A DNA stretch of 64,000 bases from Guillardia theta CCMP2712 (GCF_000315625.1 NW_005434650.1:68736-132735), one strand, 5' to 3'. Shown: positions 1 through 12,474, counted from the first letter of the stretch. Notes: generated by a model from the letters alone, not told the origin. Translations and numbers: made by a program.

Positions 1-1385
1 GGCAGGCCCAAGAGCAGTGTGTAAATGGGCGCTTCGCAGGGAGGGAGGGAGGGAGGGAGGGAGGGAGGGAGGGAGGAGCATATAAGGGGTTTAGTCAGGC
101 AAGGCACGACCTTGGGGTTCAGTGCAAGCGCCTTGTCAAACATCTCGATCGCCCCAGCCTTCCGTCCCAGCGCCTGGAACGCAACTCCCTTGCTGTGGTA
201 GTAGGCAGGGATCGACTGGGCCAGGGAGATGGCCTCGTCGAGATCGGAAAGAGCCTGCTCTACGTTGCGGATGGTAAGGTAGGCGTTCCCGCGGTTGAAG
301 AAGTAGTTGGGGTCGTTGGGGTTGAGCTGGGTAGCAACATCGAAGTCCTGGAAGCAACTCTCGTAGTTCTCCATGCGAAGGTACGCGAGCCCCCGGTTGT
401 TGTAGTAGATGGCGGTGTCCACTCCCTGGATGAGGAGAGAAGGACAGCAGGGCAGGGGAGAGAGGGGAGGAGAGGAGAGGGGAGGAGAGAAAAGAAGGAG
501 TGGAAAGCAAAGCAGGAAGGGAGAAAGAGCGTGAGGGAGAGAGGAGCCAGGTAGGGGTCAGTTGGAGCAGGAGCAACGGTGTGTCATCAGGCAGCATCGG
601 CATCGCATCAAGGGCTCACCTGGTCGAGCTGGATCGCTGCTGTGAATTGCTCCACCGCGTCTTCCAGCTTCCCGATCTCCAGGTACGACAACCCCAAGTT
701 GTTGTGCGACTCTGACTTGCCCGGCTCCAGCTCCACAGCTTGCTTCAGGTCGTTGATGCTCTCCACTATCTTCCCCATCTTGCGCAGGCAGTTCCCTCGG
801 TTGAACAGCGGCCTGTACTTGGCCTGGCAAGCAGCAGGTCCCGTCAGAAGGCAGACGGACGAGGTCAGGGACGGGAGGCTTCAGGTACCTGCGAGAACTC
901 TACGGCGTGATTGTAGTCGTCCAGCGCCTTCTCGTAGTCAGGGGGGGTCAGGCACATGTAGGAGATGGCTCGGTTGTAGTAGAAGTTCCCGTTCTTGGTG
1001 TCGAGCTTTATGGCGTTGGTGTAATCCTTTACACTCTCCTCGTAATTCCCCAGTTTCTTGTAACACATCCCTGCAGCATCTGTCATCTTGTGCACTGACA
1101 TCAAGCAAGTCAAGGACCTCTGTGCTCATAATACGCTGCTGACTTGTTGTCTATTCGTATGGCCATCGAGTAGTCCAGCAGTGCTTTCTGCGTTTCCCCC
1201 ATCTTGTTGTAGCAGTTCCCTCTGTTGTAGAAGTACTCTGCTTTCTCAGGCTTCAACATGATCGCCTGTGTGAAGGCTTCCACAGCCGCGCTCATGTCCT
1301 TGTTCCTGAAGTGATTTTTACCAGCATTGAAGTAATCGCTGGCTTCTTTAGCCTTCCGCTTGTCGTCTATTGACGGTTGCGCCAT
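1..1385 (-). CDS. Tetratricopeptide (TPR) repeat protein, 3' end beyond window
   Basis: The ATG is at 1385 and the protein begins MAQPSIDDKRKAKEASDYF. Reading leftwards, four or more exons give back-to-back 34-residue TPR units with the usual W/Y-x-N-R-G and AI.LDP-type helices, for example 'AEYFYNRGNCYNKMGETQ', 'FYYNRAISYMCLTPPDY', 'YYNNRGLAYLRMENYES' and 'NYFFNRGNAYLTIRN'. Visible introns include 1117-1071 (47 nt), one near 889-823 ending in gccag, one near 618-429 filled with GGAGA-type purine repeats, and one near 108-30 made mostly of GGGA repeats. The exon at about 29-1 keeps the frame open, so the gene runs off the left edge. TPR proteins are helical scaffolds for protein-protein contacts. 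No second domain is seen, so the partner is unknown. The TPR assignment is firm; the specific role is not known. Confidence 0.85.
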
Positions 1386-2600
1386 ATTGGCTGCAGGTTG
1401 ATGGTCAGAACGGACAGTAAATCCTGTTCAATCATAATTTTGTCTTATCATCCTTTTGTTCAATCATCCTTCAAACTCTCGTCTCCCCCCTTCCTTTCTT
1501 TGTCTGCACATCTTCATCATCTGAAGTCTTCCGAACACCCTTCTTGTTCTTGTCCGAGTAGTTCCACGCCCTCATCTCTCGTTCCTCCTGCCTTTATCGT
1601 CCTCCTCTCCCTCCTCTCCCTCCTCTCCCTCCTCTCCCTCCCTTCTCCCTCCCTTCTCCCTCCCTTCTCCCTCCCTTCTCTTCTCTCTACTCCTTGCTGC
1701 TCTTCCTCTCTCCCTCCCTCCTCTCGTCCCTCCGTTCGCCTGCGTACGCATTGCTTCGATTTCCTACTTTGTTCCACCCCTACCCCTACGTCATACCGTC
1801 ATTTCATGGACCCTTACCCACTTATTTGACTACCAAAGTACCCGTACATATCCATGATCTATTTTACCCCTACCCACTGGAACGGCCTTTCCCATATGGC
1901 AGCCGTTGAGTTGACTAGTGAGCAAGGCGAGCATGCCGGGACGACGGCAGGGCTGTAGGAGCCTGCAAGGGGAGGAAGAGAGGAGGGGCAGGGGAGGAAG
2001 AGGAGCAGATCAGACACTTGCAAGAGGTCAGGTCAGGTCAGGTCAGGTCAGGTCAGGTCAGGTCAGGTCAGGTCAGGTCAGGTCAGGTCAGGTCAGGTCA
2101 GGTCAGGTCAGGTCAGGTCAGGTCAGGTCAGGTCAGGTCAGGTCAGGTCAGGTCAGGTCAGGTCAGGTCAGGTCAGGTCAGGTCAGGTTAGCAAGGAGAG
2201 AGAAGTCGAGCACTGAAGGGATCGGAAGATGAGAGAAGGAGACTAGGAGATTGTAGACGACACGGTGGTAAGAAAGGAAGGTGCAGCGATGAAGTTTTTC
2301 AATGCAAATTCACTCGCATTACTTTTGTTTCGACCATGGGATAGATACAGCAAGAGGGTTGCGAGGGTTCCGGACAATCAGTCGACAAAGTTTGAGGGAG
2401 GGAGAGGGTTTACAGTACAGAGTTCAACTCTCATGCTGTGAACTCAAGCTTTGAATTAATCTACGTAGCAGGTAAATCAACATGAACAAGAGACAGAGCA
2501 AGAGACAGCGACGAGTCAAACATACAAGAGACGAGGGAGGAGAGGGACGAGAGCTGGATGAAGTCAACAAGTAGGAAGGAACAACCCGTTCGCCGCCGTC
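1386..2600. other. Divergent intergenic region with pyrimidine tract, TACCC block and AGGTC satellite
   Basis: This gap separates two genes that start outward from it (1385 minus, 2601 plus). It holds a CCTCTCC/CCCTTCT pyrimidine tract at about 1600-1690, a block at about 1775-1885 with repeated 'cccctaccc', 'cccttaccc' and 'agtacccg' words, and a long pentanucleotide array at 2026-2185. The open frames here are products of these repeats, and I see no credible gene. Confidence 0.6.
2026..2185. repeat. (GGTCA)32 pentanucleotide satellite
   Basis: Thirty-two uninterrupted copies of ggtca occupy exactly 160 bases, followed by one variant copy (ggtta). The array lies about 415 bases upstream of the ATG at 2601. 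Because 5 is not a multiple of 3, every reading frame through it cycles through the same RSGQV-like pentapeptide, which explains the spurious open frame here. Confidence 0.97.
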
Positions 2601-5600
2601 ATGGACGACTCTCTCGACGCTTCCTCCGATGACAGCACCGTATCGCTGTCCCCTCTCCCCTTCGGCTCCAACTGGAAGGAGCAGTCGATCTGGTCCTCGC
2701 ACCTCAACGTCTACCTGGACAAGCTCGACTTGATCGAGACGGGAGCAGGGAAGGAGTTGAAGAGAAAACTCTCCCCGCGTCCCTCCACCTCCGGCTCCGT
2801 TGCCTCCCTCCACGACGCCTACTCCCCCTCCTGCCCTCCCCTGGACTGGTCAAAGCTCAACTCCAAAGATGCCGACCAGCTCTGCAACTCGGAGGACAGG
2901 TTCCATCATGCGCTGCACGGCAGCTACATCTTCGATCCTCCCGTGTCCCTTGGGCAGCGGCTCGCACGTGCTGGGCTGAAGACGCCGGAGAGAGGAGGCA
3001 GCCGCCTGCTCGAGGTCGCCATCAGCTGCGAGGATCTCCCGCTGAACTCAGCTGGGAAGCCGCCGGACACGTCATGTACCCTGCTCGTCTACTCCCTGCT
3101 GGAGAGGAAGTGGGCCGAGGCGTGGGGGTCGGAGGTGGTGGTCCGGTCGCAGGCTCCTGTCTTTCAGCGTATGCTCAGGCTGAGCTTTCCCGCCGGCGTC
3201 GCTCCTGCCGTCCTCGTGCTCTTCGACATGCAGAAATCCGGCAAGGGCAAGGGAGGAGGGAGGAAAGAGATCGGGAGGGTCAAGCTCGACCTTGAGGAGG
3301 TTAGCAACTCTTGCCAGCGCTCCTCTAGGATAGGAAGAGTCACCCTCAGCCTGAAGAAGAAGGGGAAGGAGGAAGAGGGAGAAGAAGAGGAACAGGAAGA
3401 GGAGGAGAACGGTGGTGAGCGTCCAGAGCTGGGGAGGGTGACCCTTGGGGTTGAGAGGATCAAGGACGAAAACCTGGTGTCGACGAGGCTGAGGAAAATG
3501 GCGAGGAACGCCAGCAACGGAGGAAATGAGCTGCAGACTCCGAACAAGTTCGTCCCTCGCTTCCAGCGTGGCCTGCTGCGGCTGCAGCAGACGGCCATGG
3601 ACCTGTTCTGCGACTACAAGACCGTAGACTGCCGCAACGAGATTAAGTCGAGCGTGAGGAGGAGGGATCATGATATCAGCCTTCAGGTTTTCCTCAACAT
3701 CCTCTCCTACTGCGGCATCCTGGACCAAATCTCGTCCAGCGGGCAAGACGAGCTTTCGGAGCTGATCCCGGAGCAGGAGAGGACGCTGAAGATTTCGAGG
3801 GAGGAGGCAGTCTCCGCGTTCAAGGCGGGGGTGAAGGAGAAGGGGGTTGAGGTTGCCTTGGGCACATCGAAACTGAGGAGGGAGCAGTTTGAAGAGAGCA
3901 TGCGTCAAGTCGTCTCCTTCATCCACGATAGGAACGAGAAGAAGTTCGACAAGAACGCGCCGCTGGAGCAGCAAACCTCCGATTCCCTCGCTCCTCGCTC
4001 CTCCACCGCTGTGTCTCCCAGGAGGAGCTTCCTCCTCCGCACGCCTTCAGGGCAGTACGACCGACTGAGCTCCCGGCGGGCCTCAAGGAGCAAGACGCTC
4101 ACAGACCGTCTGCGGGAGGAGCATGCGGAGAGGTTGGGGGGATTTCCAGCTCTACCCCAGGAGGCGACCAGCTCCAGCCTCCCTTCCTCAAGGCTGAACT
4201 CAGCGAGGAAGAGTGGAGAGCGAAAGCATCTCCCGAGTGGCTCTCAGACAGACAGGACTCACAACAGGACCGCCTCCTCCTCTCTCGCTTCGCCCCCTCC
4301 CTCCCGCTCTGCTCCCAAGAGGCCACAGACTAGCGGGAAGCCGGTTCCCTTCCTCAGGCAGAGCGAGATCGGCTCCCTCCTTCTGTACGCGCCCACCAGC
4401 CCCAACGTTCAGATCCGCAAGCTGGTGGCGAAGCCGATTGCGGCTCTGTCGTCGTCGGAGGAGAGCAGCGGGATCATGCAGGAGAACGGAGTGGTGCAGG
4501 TACTGGTGGGGATGCTGAGGGGGCGCGACAAGGAGATCATGCTTGACTGCTTCGACGCGCTCTCGCAGCTCGTAAGGACGAGCAGGAGAGCGTGCGAGGA
4601 CTTCGTGGAGAGGAAGGGGCTCGAGCTCTGCTTCTCCTTCCACCAGGACAGCAGCCCTGCCTGCTCCTCCGCCCTCGACCTCCTCGAAGGAGTCTTACTC
4701 TCTTCCTCCTCCTCCGCCGACGTGGGCGATCGATTCAGCGAGCGGAACCTCAAGGGGATTGTGAAGTTTGCCAGTCTCAACGACAACCCGCACGCCGCCA
4801 AGAGCTCCATCCTCCTGATGCGACTGACGAGGTCGGCGGTGGGGATGGCAGAGACGTGGGAAGCTCTGAGGGCGGAGGGGGAGAGACACGAGATCGCTCT
4901 GGAGGAGGACGAGCACTCAGGGATGAAGATGCTCCTGCGCTGCTTCCGCCTGCCCTGGGTCTTCGATCCGTGCTCGGAGAAAACGATCCTCTACCACAGC
5001 ATGAAGTACGACAGCACGGAACGAGACTCCAGCTCCTCCATCGGTCGCAACCTCCTCCTCGCCCTCTGGGCCTTGATGGCACCATCCAACGACAACCAGC
5101 GGACGTGCGTTGAGGGGCTCGTAAGAGACGGGGCACACGAGGTGATAGGATGCGAGTGTTTGTGCTCTTATATCTTCACCCTCCTCCTTCCCTCTTCCGC
5201 TCTTCCATCCTCTCCTGTTCTCCCCCTCATTCTCCTTCCCTCCCTCACAACAACTTTGGTCCTGTATCAACTGCTCTCTTCTCCTCCCTGTCCCTCCCTG
5301 ATCTCCTTCCCCCTCCTCATCCTCCCCTGTCGACGCTCTTCTCCCTCCCCTGAACTGCCCTGCAGGTCTTGTCGGAGGTCCTGCAGGAGAGGGAGGGGGA
5401 GATCATCGAGGAAGACGACGTCCTCTCCCTCCGCTGCCTGTCGAGAATGAGCCAGGCGCTTTCCGTGATGGGGACCGACCTGGTCGACTCCAGCAAGATT
5501 CCCATCGTCATGCACATGCTCAAGAGCGAGCAGCATGCAGAGCCCTTCTGTTGGCTCGAGGAGGAGGCGCTCCTGCAGATGATTCGCTCCTGCCGTTTCC

Positions 5601-8195
5601 AGAGGAAGGAGGCGAACAGCATCCTGGCCAGGCAGGAGGACGAGGAGACCAGCTGCTTTCTGATTGTCTCGGGGAGCGTGCGGGTCATCTCCTCTGTCAA
5701 GAGCTCCACCAAGATGAACGAGCTCACGACGCTCAAGGGAGGAGCGCTCTTCGGCAGGTCGAGCATGATGCAGGGGGAGCCCAGGAACGCCACCCTTCTG
5801 GTGCAGGAGGAGGCAGAAATCCTAGAGATCTCGCTGTCCTCCTTCCTCCTCTCCCTCGCCCAGTTCTCATCGAGGCAGGTGAAGTTGAAGGTGCTGAGGA
5901 AGATGAAGAAAGAGGGTCTGCACCCGAACAGGAGCAAGGACGCTGTGTTCAGCTGTGGGAGGGGGGAAGTTCTGCAGGCGCAGAGCAGGAGGGGGATCTT
6001 CTGCCTTCAAGGCTGTCTCGTCCGCGTCCTCCAAGTCCTCCTTCACCGAATGCCCAAGGTCAGCAAGTTCGAGGAGCAACTCAAAACAGACGACGAGGTC
6101 CAGAGCTCGGCATGCGTGCTGCTGGCGAACGCTTCCCAGCTCCCCGACAACGCTCTGTTTGCGGTTAGGAGGGGATTCATGGTGCCTCTGATGAACCTGC
6201 TCTTCTCCTCCTCCTCCTCCATCTCCAAGAACGCTGAGCTGGCGCTGCTGAAGATCTTGTCCTCCCACGAGGTCAGGGGAGAGGTGGCCGCGTCCCAGAG
6301 GAAGCGGAGGGGAGAGAAGGAGGAGGGCGAGGAGGGCAGCATCGACCTTTCAGACCTCCTCTCCTCCTGCATCGCCAAGAAGCTGAGCATGGCGATCGCA
6401 CATCAGACGTGCAACCTGACCATGCTCGAGCTGTTGTCCCATCTCATCCGCGACAACCGGACGCGCACCATCTTGTTCCGGAAGCTGACGTGCCCTGGCC
6501 TCCTCTTCCTCATCAAGGACTCCCTCGATCAGCTGGACCAGGTGGGAGGAGGCAGCGGCGAAGGCTCCTTGTCCTCGGACATCATCCTCCCCAGCCTCAA
6601 GGCGTTGGAGATCGTATCCCGTCAGCAGGAGGTCTTCACTCACTTCCATGACCCCCTCCTCCTCGACTGGATCGAGCGACTGGTCCAGCGGTGCCAGCCG
6701 CATGAGGAAGAAGTATCGCAGACGTTCCTGCTCTTAACCCATCGCTTCTGCGGCAACAAGAAGGAGAGCGCGATCCCCGAGTGGTCCAGGCTGCGCTCGT
6801 ACGAGGCGAGCAAGCAGGCAAGTAAGGCAACCACGTCGGCAGCGATCAAGGATGCGCTGTCGAGCAGCAAGGAGATGAAGAAGTCGAGAATATCCCGGCT
6901 GATGAGGATGGCACAACTGCAGTCCGAGGAGTCGTGGGAGAGCAACTTTGACTGGCTCTTCCATAGGAAGCAGGACGGGTCGACGATGCTGCGGGAGCTA
7001 GAGAGCTGGCATGCTGACAGGACCAAGCTGCAGTCGGAGCAGCTCAGGACGGGGCTCGACGCCGTTCTGCAGCTGAACAAGCAGCGGGAGGACATAACGA
7101 GCGTGATGAAGAGAGTGCTGCAGGCTGCGATCAGGAGCAGAGACTGCAACGAGGCGCTGAGCAAGCTCCAGGACGCAGGAGTGATCAACGGCAGCGATGG
7201 CGTCCTCTCCTTTCTCAATGAGAAGGAGCAGAAGAGGAGGATGCGGAACTTGCAGATGGCCAGCAGGCATGTCTCCTTCCCTGACTCCTCCGCCTTCTGC
7301 CGGCTCCCGAGCAGCTTCGGGAGGCGGCTGAGCTCAGAGGACGGGATGATCGCGTTCGGAAGCAAGATAGCAGAGAACGTGATCATGGAGAGCAAGCTCA
7401 TGCGATCGCCGACTAGGTGAGAGGAGGAGAGGAGAGGAGAGGAGAGGAGAGGAGAGGAGAGCAGGAGGAAAGGGAGAGGGAGAGGAGAGGGAGAGGTAGA
7501 GGTAGAGGGAGAGGGAGAGGAAAGAAAGAGGAGGGGAGAGGAGCGCATAGGGGGGAAAGAGGAGAGGAGAGGAGAGGAGTTGCGTCGTGACGTCTTTTTG
7601 TTCTTGACAGGCACAATGCCGATGTTCAGATGGATTATGAGGTGAAATTGATCTAGTTCTCCTCCCTCCCACCTCTCTCCGCACCTTCGTCTCCTCCTCT
7701 CCTTCCTCCCTCGCACCTCCTGTATCTCCTCTAGGAAAGGACCCTAGCATGTCTCCTCCCTCTCCTTCACCTCTTTGCTCCGTCTCCCTCCACTGCTCTC
7801 TGCTCTGACGAAAAGTTTCCCCTGCAGCCACCCAACTGGAAGAACATCATCCTGCTCATGCAAGCAGTTCAGGCCATGGTACATCCCCCTTCCCCGTCTT
7901 CCCCTCCTCCTCCTCTCCTCCGATCTCGTTGTACTTGAAGTCCCCCCCCCCCTCTCTTCTCTTCCTCTTCTCCTCGCTCCCTCCCTCATTCGTCAGCACC
8001 TCTCCCTCCTCTCTCCCCCTCTCTCCCCATCTCCGTTCTCAACCTCTTCCTCAGAGGACGCTAGCCAAACATCGCGGCAAGAAGAAGTACTTCGCCTCTT
8101 TGGCTCGTGCCGCTCTCTTCATCGAGCGGATATCGCGCATTGATAAGATGGTGAGAGAGGAGGAGGAAGAGGTGGTGGTGGAGGAGGAGATGTAA
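2601..8195 (+). CDS. Large multidomain protein: C2-like, armadillo-like and cyclic-nucleotide-binding-like domains
   Basis: The ATG at 2601 opens an 846-codon exon to about 5140. A 225-nt intron follows (donor cacgag/gtgata, acceptor ccctgcag at about 5365), then a 683-codon exon to about 7417 and short exons near 7613-7643, 7829-7878 and 8055-8190. Residues about 135-245 resemble a C2 domain ('LLEVAISCEDLPLNSAG', 'SQAPVFQRMLRLSFP', 'AVLVLFDMQ'). Residues about 600-800 are helical and armadillo-like. After the first intron, 'FLIVSGSVRVISS', 'TLKGGALFGRSSMM' and 'NATLLVQEEAEILEIS' match the cyclic-nucleotide-binding beta-roll; the phosphate cassette arginine pattern is not clearly present, so ligand binding is unproven. 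Helical repeats and a coiled, basic tail follow. The 3' end is uncertain: a stop lies at 8193-8195, but a strong donor (gat/gtaagt at 8189) could extend the gene through proline-rich exons to about 8575. Confidence 0.75.
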
Positions 8196-9333
8196 GTAAC
8201 AAGTTGACAACAGGTCGAAACTCTCTCCAATCTCATTCATAAGCCTCCTTGACACGTCGACATCTGATATCTCATCTTACATGATCTTACCTCATCTCGT
8301 CTTATCTTGTCTGTTCTCGTCTTATCATTTCATTGAATCTGATAGTTAACGTCCTTCCCCTTCTCCTTACCTCAGCTTCCTCCTCCTCATCTTGGCCGCC
8401 TCCTCCAGCACGCGTGAGTAGCCATCGTCGCATCCTCCCTCCACAGCTCCCAGCAGCCCCGCCGCCTCTCTCCTCCGCTCCTCCTCTCCCTGCATCAACA
8501 TCAGCAGCGCCCAGCAGCATTACCCCTCAACCTGGGGCAGGCAAACAAAGACAGCATACAGCTTTCCTATAGCGCGTGCCTGCGACTGAGCCTCCTGTCA
8601 TTGGTGAGGATTCTGACAACGCGATGACAAGGCAAGTACAGGAGGGTCGCCGGGCCTCGGGAACGGAAGGCTCAAGACGACTGAAGTCGAGAAGAAGCCG
8701 AGAATCTCCTTGTCTACAACCTCAGCACCTCTGGAGAGAACAGTCATACTCGCAGGACCCCAGCAGGAGCCCACCTGACTCCCTCCAACCATCGCACCCA
8801 CAGCGGCGAGTCGCTCCATAGATGAATCACGTCGCAACTGTCCGTGACCGCGAGGAAACTTTCAAATTCCTCCCGCGGGCTCAGACGTGTGAATGTGAAA
8901 TTTTTTGACCCAGCAAACGCCCTCCATGCCATCGCCTCCTCCTCCTCTCCCCTTCCCTGCCCCTCCCCCTGCCCCTCAGCAGCAGCTCCTCCACTCAAGA
9001 AGACGAGGTGTACGTGTCGGAAGAACCTGCTCTGCAAATCACACTACATGAACGCTTTCACTGGCAGCTTTCGAACGTCAAGTCAAGATCTTCGATGTGC
9101 GACCTGACACGAGCGTCGACTCTTCCATGAACTGCGATATTACGTATGCCACGTCAGCACCTTCACCTCCTCCCAGCAACCAAACCTACCAAACAGGGCG
9201 ATCCCAGGGCGGAATACGGGAACTTCAACCACTCGAGTGGATTCCAGAGCTGATTCGAAATCTCTTGTCCATACATCATCCTCCTCCTCCTCATCTATCA
9301 CCCCGGACCCCGCCTGTACACAGTCAGTGCACC

Positions 9334-9393
<60 letters not shown>

Positions 9394-9480
9394 ATCCTCG
9401 TCCTCCCTTCGTCCTCGTCCTCGTCCTCGTCTCGTCCTCGTCCTCCTTCCACTGTCTCCACCCCACTGCAGAGCAGACAC
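8196..9480. other. Unresolved stretch between two genes
   Basis: Several short readable segments occur on both strands (plus 8378-8572, Pro/Ser-rich; plus about 8990-9120, 'VYVSEEPALQITLHERF'; minus 8744-9037, 'FTRLSPREEFESFLAV'). They could be terminal exons of the plus gene at 2601, the last exon of the minus glycosyltransferase gene, or noncoding. I cannot choose between these from sequence alone. A CTCGTC hexamer array lies inside. Confidence 0.35.
9335..9446. repeat. CTCGTC hexanucleotide array
   Basis: About 18 mostly perfect copies of ctcgtc run through this stretch with a few interruptions near 9391-9432. On the two strands the array reads as LVLV/RPRP or as DEDE/TRTR, so the open frames over it are not evidence of genes. 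It sits just downstream of the last confident exon of the minus-strand glycosyltransferase gene. Confidence 0.9.
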
Positions 9481-12474
9481 CTGCCCGATGCGCATCCCGT
9501 CGACTCTCTCATGCAGGAAGAGGCCATCCCCTTGAGCGACAGAGAAATCCTGGAGACATGTCAGAGGAGGTGAGAAAGTGGGGCAGCAGCTGAGATGAGA
9601 GATGGTAGCGATAGAAGGAGGAGGAGATGGCGAGAGAACAAGGGATTGGGAAATGAAGCAGAGCTGAAGAGAGACGAGAGGCAGTGGGAAGCAAGCAAGT
9701 CATCTCACGAGAGGAGGGAGAACAGCAGAATCTCAATTGGAACGAAATCGAGATGATCGTGCAGTCATAGCGTCACCTGCCGTGACCACCACGACGCAAC
9801 CCTCCGCTCCATGGTGTTGTAATCGTCCCACTCAAGATGTCTTCCCAGCGGGCCTGTAAGCCAGTCTCTCTTGTACATGCAAGGGTTGTTGGTGTACTGC
9901 CCTTTCCCTTCAAACGTTTTCACAGCACATGGAGATTATGTCACCTCGGCATGTTGTACTTTGCTGCAGTAGAACTTGACGTGTTGATCAGCAGAGCCTG
10001 TCGGAGAGCAATCCTGAAGTATCCGTGTGAGTTTTTTCGACAGCATGAGGTGGAGACAAGCAGGAGGCAAGGAGCACACAAGGAGAGAAGAGCAGAAGAT
10101 GAGGAGAAGACTGGAACAAGACAAGGAGGAGAGAAGTGAGGAGGAAGTGAAGAGGAAGTCAGAAGCGAGAAAGGAGGAAGTAAAGAGGAAGTCAGGAGGA
10201 GAGGAGCCATGAAACCGATTCATGCTCACCTTGACTCTCCCAGGGAACCGGATCTCGATGTCATTAGAAAAGTGGAGGTAGTGCAGCAGGTGCGTCAGGT
10301 CCACGTCTCCGACGAGGTGCCGTCCTGCGCTCCTTTCAGGCCGCAAGGGAGGCAGGGGCAACTACTGACCTGCAGAGTAGTGGGACCTCTCTACCCAGAG
10401 AGGCTCCCCGGGCCTGCCCACAAGAGGAGGAGGTGAGAAAGTAACGAGACAACCGCGCAAGAGAACATCTTGCGATGCCGAAGTCTGACTGCACGGACTT
10501 GACCCTCCGACATGGACGTGTTGTCCTGCACACACAAGGGTGAGAGGTTGAGTTGGTGAGGAGAGGGCAGGGGGAGCATGAGACGAGCGAGGAAGAGGAA
10601 GAATGCACTGATTGCGAGATACCTGAGACAGCAACGCCATAGAGCTGCGGAGAATGGCCTGATGACAAAGTAAGATGTTGATGGAGGGCAGTCAACCAAG
10701 AAAGCTCACTGACGCTCGTTCCAGCTCCTCCACAAGCGCGAAGTCTTCTTCAATCTGCGTCACCTCCACGTCAACTGAGCGAACAACTGGTGCATGCTGT
10801 GCATCACTAGGACAATGAAGGGCGTGGTGCAGACAGATGCCATGTACAACCATGCGTTTCCCTTCCCTGCGACCAGTCAGCCGCAAGGTCAGTAACATTC
10901 CAGCTACCTATCCTCCTTGGAAAGCCAAAGACATGCGGAGTGAATCTCCGAGCAATCTCCATCAGCAGCTCATCTCTCTCCTGCAAGCTTGCCATCTCAG
11001 CTTCTTTGACAGATCAAATCTGCCTTGCTCACTTGGACAAACACGATCAGCTGCCCCAGCTCCACCAGCAGGTCTGTTCAACGTCACGACAACTGACGGC
11101 ACACGAACGGACTGACTTCTCTTCTTGTATGACGTGAGAGTGCGCGCGAGGGTCCATGGGCCCGAGGAGACCTTCACCAGCATGCTTGTCATCGAGTCAC
11201 GAAGGGGGACAGGCTCAAGGTCAAAACAAGAGCAGGAGTTGATCCTTACAAGGATACCGAACGCGATGTCTCTCAGTCTCAGCCCATCAACATCTACATG
11301 CCAGTCAGAATCGACTCATGCTGCCATCTCAGCTCCACATACCAGCTGACGAACTCCCTGCGTTGTTGTGCGTTTGCACCTCGACCCAAATATTTGACTC
11401 ACAGAACACCTCCTCCTCTCCCCTGCAACAGGTCGCTTCAGCGCTCGCGCTAGAGACTGAAAGAAGCACAACCCTTGGGACGTGAAGGTCACCTCCAGGT
11501 AGTGTTGACCATCAGGCATCACGGGCAGCTCCATGAAGACCTTGAAAGAGAGAGATATCAACATGCAGGTCGAGAACATCTCAAAAACTGACGTTCTCCT
11601 GCGTGCTTCGGGGGGCTCCCTCCGCGGGAGTCAACTCCTTCTCCTCAACGGTCTCCCCGTCCAATCTGAGAGCAGGAGCTTCAGCCGGATGGAGGAGCTC
11701 AGCTACCATGCGGACATCATCTGCAGCCAGCCGCCCGCAGGAGGCACGTTGTACACTCGGACCTGGGCTTGTGCCTGTGGGGAGTTAGGACTGCAGAGGT
11801 CCTCAACAACATCGACAACCGGATGCGCACCCAAGGAGAGGAGCTGCCCATCACGTGGATGGATGAAGAACACCTTGACAATACAAGATCTCATGCTCGC
11901 GCCCCTCCTTACCTCCAGCATACTCGATAAACCTCACCTCAGTGTGATTGAAGGAAGATGCCTGAAAGCTCCGCGCAAGCTGGAAGGTCGAGGAGGCATT
12001 GACACCCTGTCCTATGATATGAGAACAGGAAGAAGGCGAGGGCCTTGCAAGGAGTACCAGGGGAGTGCCCAGCGAGTCGAAGAGAGTCAGGCGCAGCGTG
12101 TGTATGCCGTCAGCCATGACCTTCTCATCGGAGAGGATAAGGGACATGTGTCCTTCCTTGACGCGATGGATCTGTCTACCATCAAGCTCGAGGATCCCGA
12201 ACCTAGGACCTGCATCAGGTGCGAGCACAGCGAGCAGGCACATCCGGAGCTCCTCCGCTCTCTTGTTCTCTTACCCGCCTCCGAATCCCCCAGCCCTAAA
12301 CTCAACTTCAACGCTCTGTCTTCTCCACACTTCGCCATCAGAGGGCTTCAGAAGCTCAGCAAGAAGCTCATCTTTCTGTGCGTCAGCTCCTCCGCCTCCT
12401 CCCCCACCTCCTCCTCCGCCTCCCTCAGCCGCCACAAGAATCGCCAGGATCGCAACCCACCGCCATGAAGGCAT
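9481..12474 (-). CDS. Secretory-pathway protein with beta-sandwich modules and C-terminal glycosyltransferase-like domain
   Basis: The ATG at 12474 gives an N-terminal hydrophobic signal (MPSWRWVAILAILVAAE) followed by a glycine run. At least two similar modules follow, each reading like 'P.DG......V.VE', then 'LDG...' and then 'DGIHTLRLTLFDSLG' or 'DGQHYLEVTFTSQG'. This is the pattern of small beta-sandwich modules often placed before algal glycosyltransferases. Later exons carry 'DVEVTQIEEDFALVEEL', 'LVGDVDLTHLLHYLHF', 'VKFYCSKVQHAE', 'GQYTNNPCMYKRDWL' and 'DGLFLHERVDG' (9549-9481). The NNP..Y.R.WL and GDGLF.H.R.DG motifs are typical of the C-terminal half of a glycosyltransferase fold; the exact GT family is not resolved. 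The protein probably acts in the Golgi or is secreted. There are many short introns. The last exon and stop, beyond 9481, are not settled. Confidence 0.65.

Noticed and set aside
2026-2185. Satellite as telomere or centromere repeat
   Set aside because: Sequence is not a telomeric type (no TTTAGGG-like unit) and it is a single short array amid genes.
1918-2232. Open frame with repeated RSGQV units
   Set aside because: It is the translation of the GGTCA satellite; any frame through a perfect pentamer array stays open.
9000-9060. Plus-strand 'CTCRKNLLCKSHYMNAF' resembling a CXC (tesmin) motif
   Set aside because: Spacing is off by one residue, key cysteines are missing, and another frame reads better here.
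9298-9593. Open frames on both strands rich in RPRP, LVLV, DEDE
   Set aside because: Products of the CTCGTC hexamer array, present in several frames at once.
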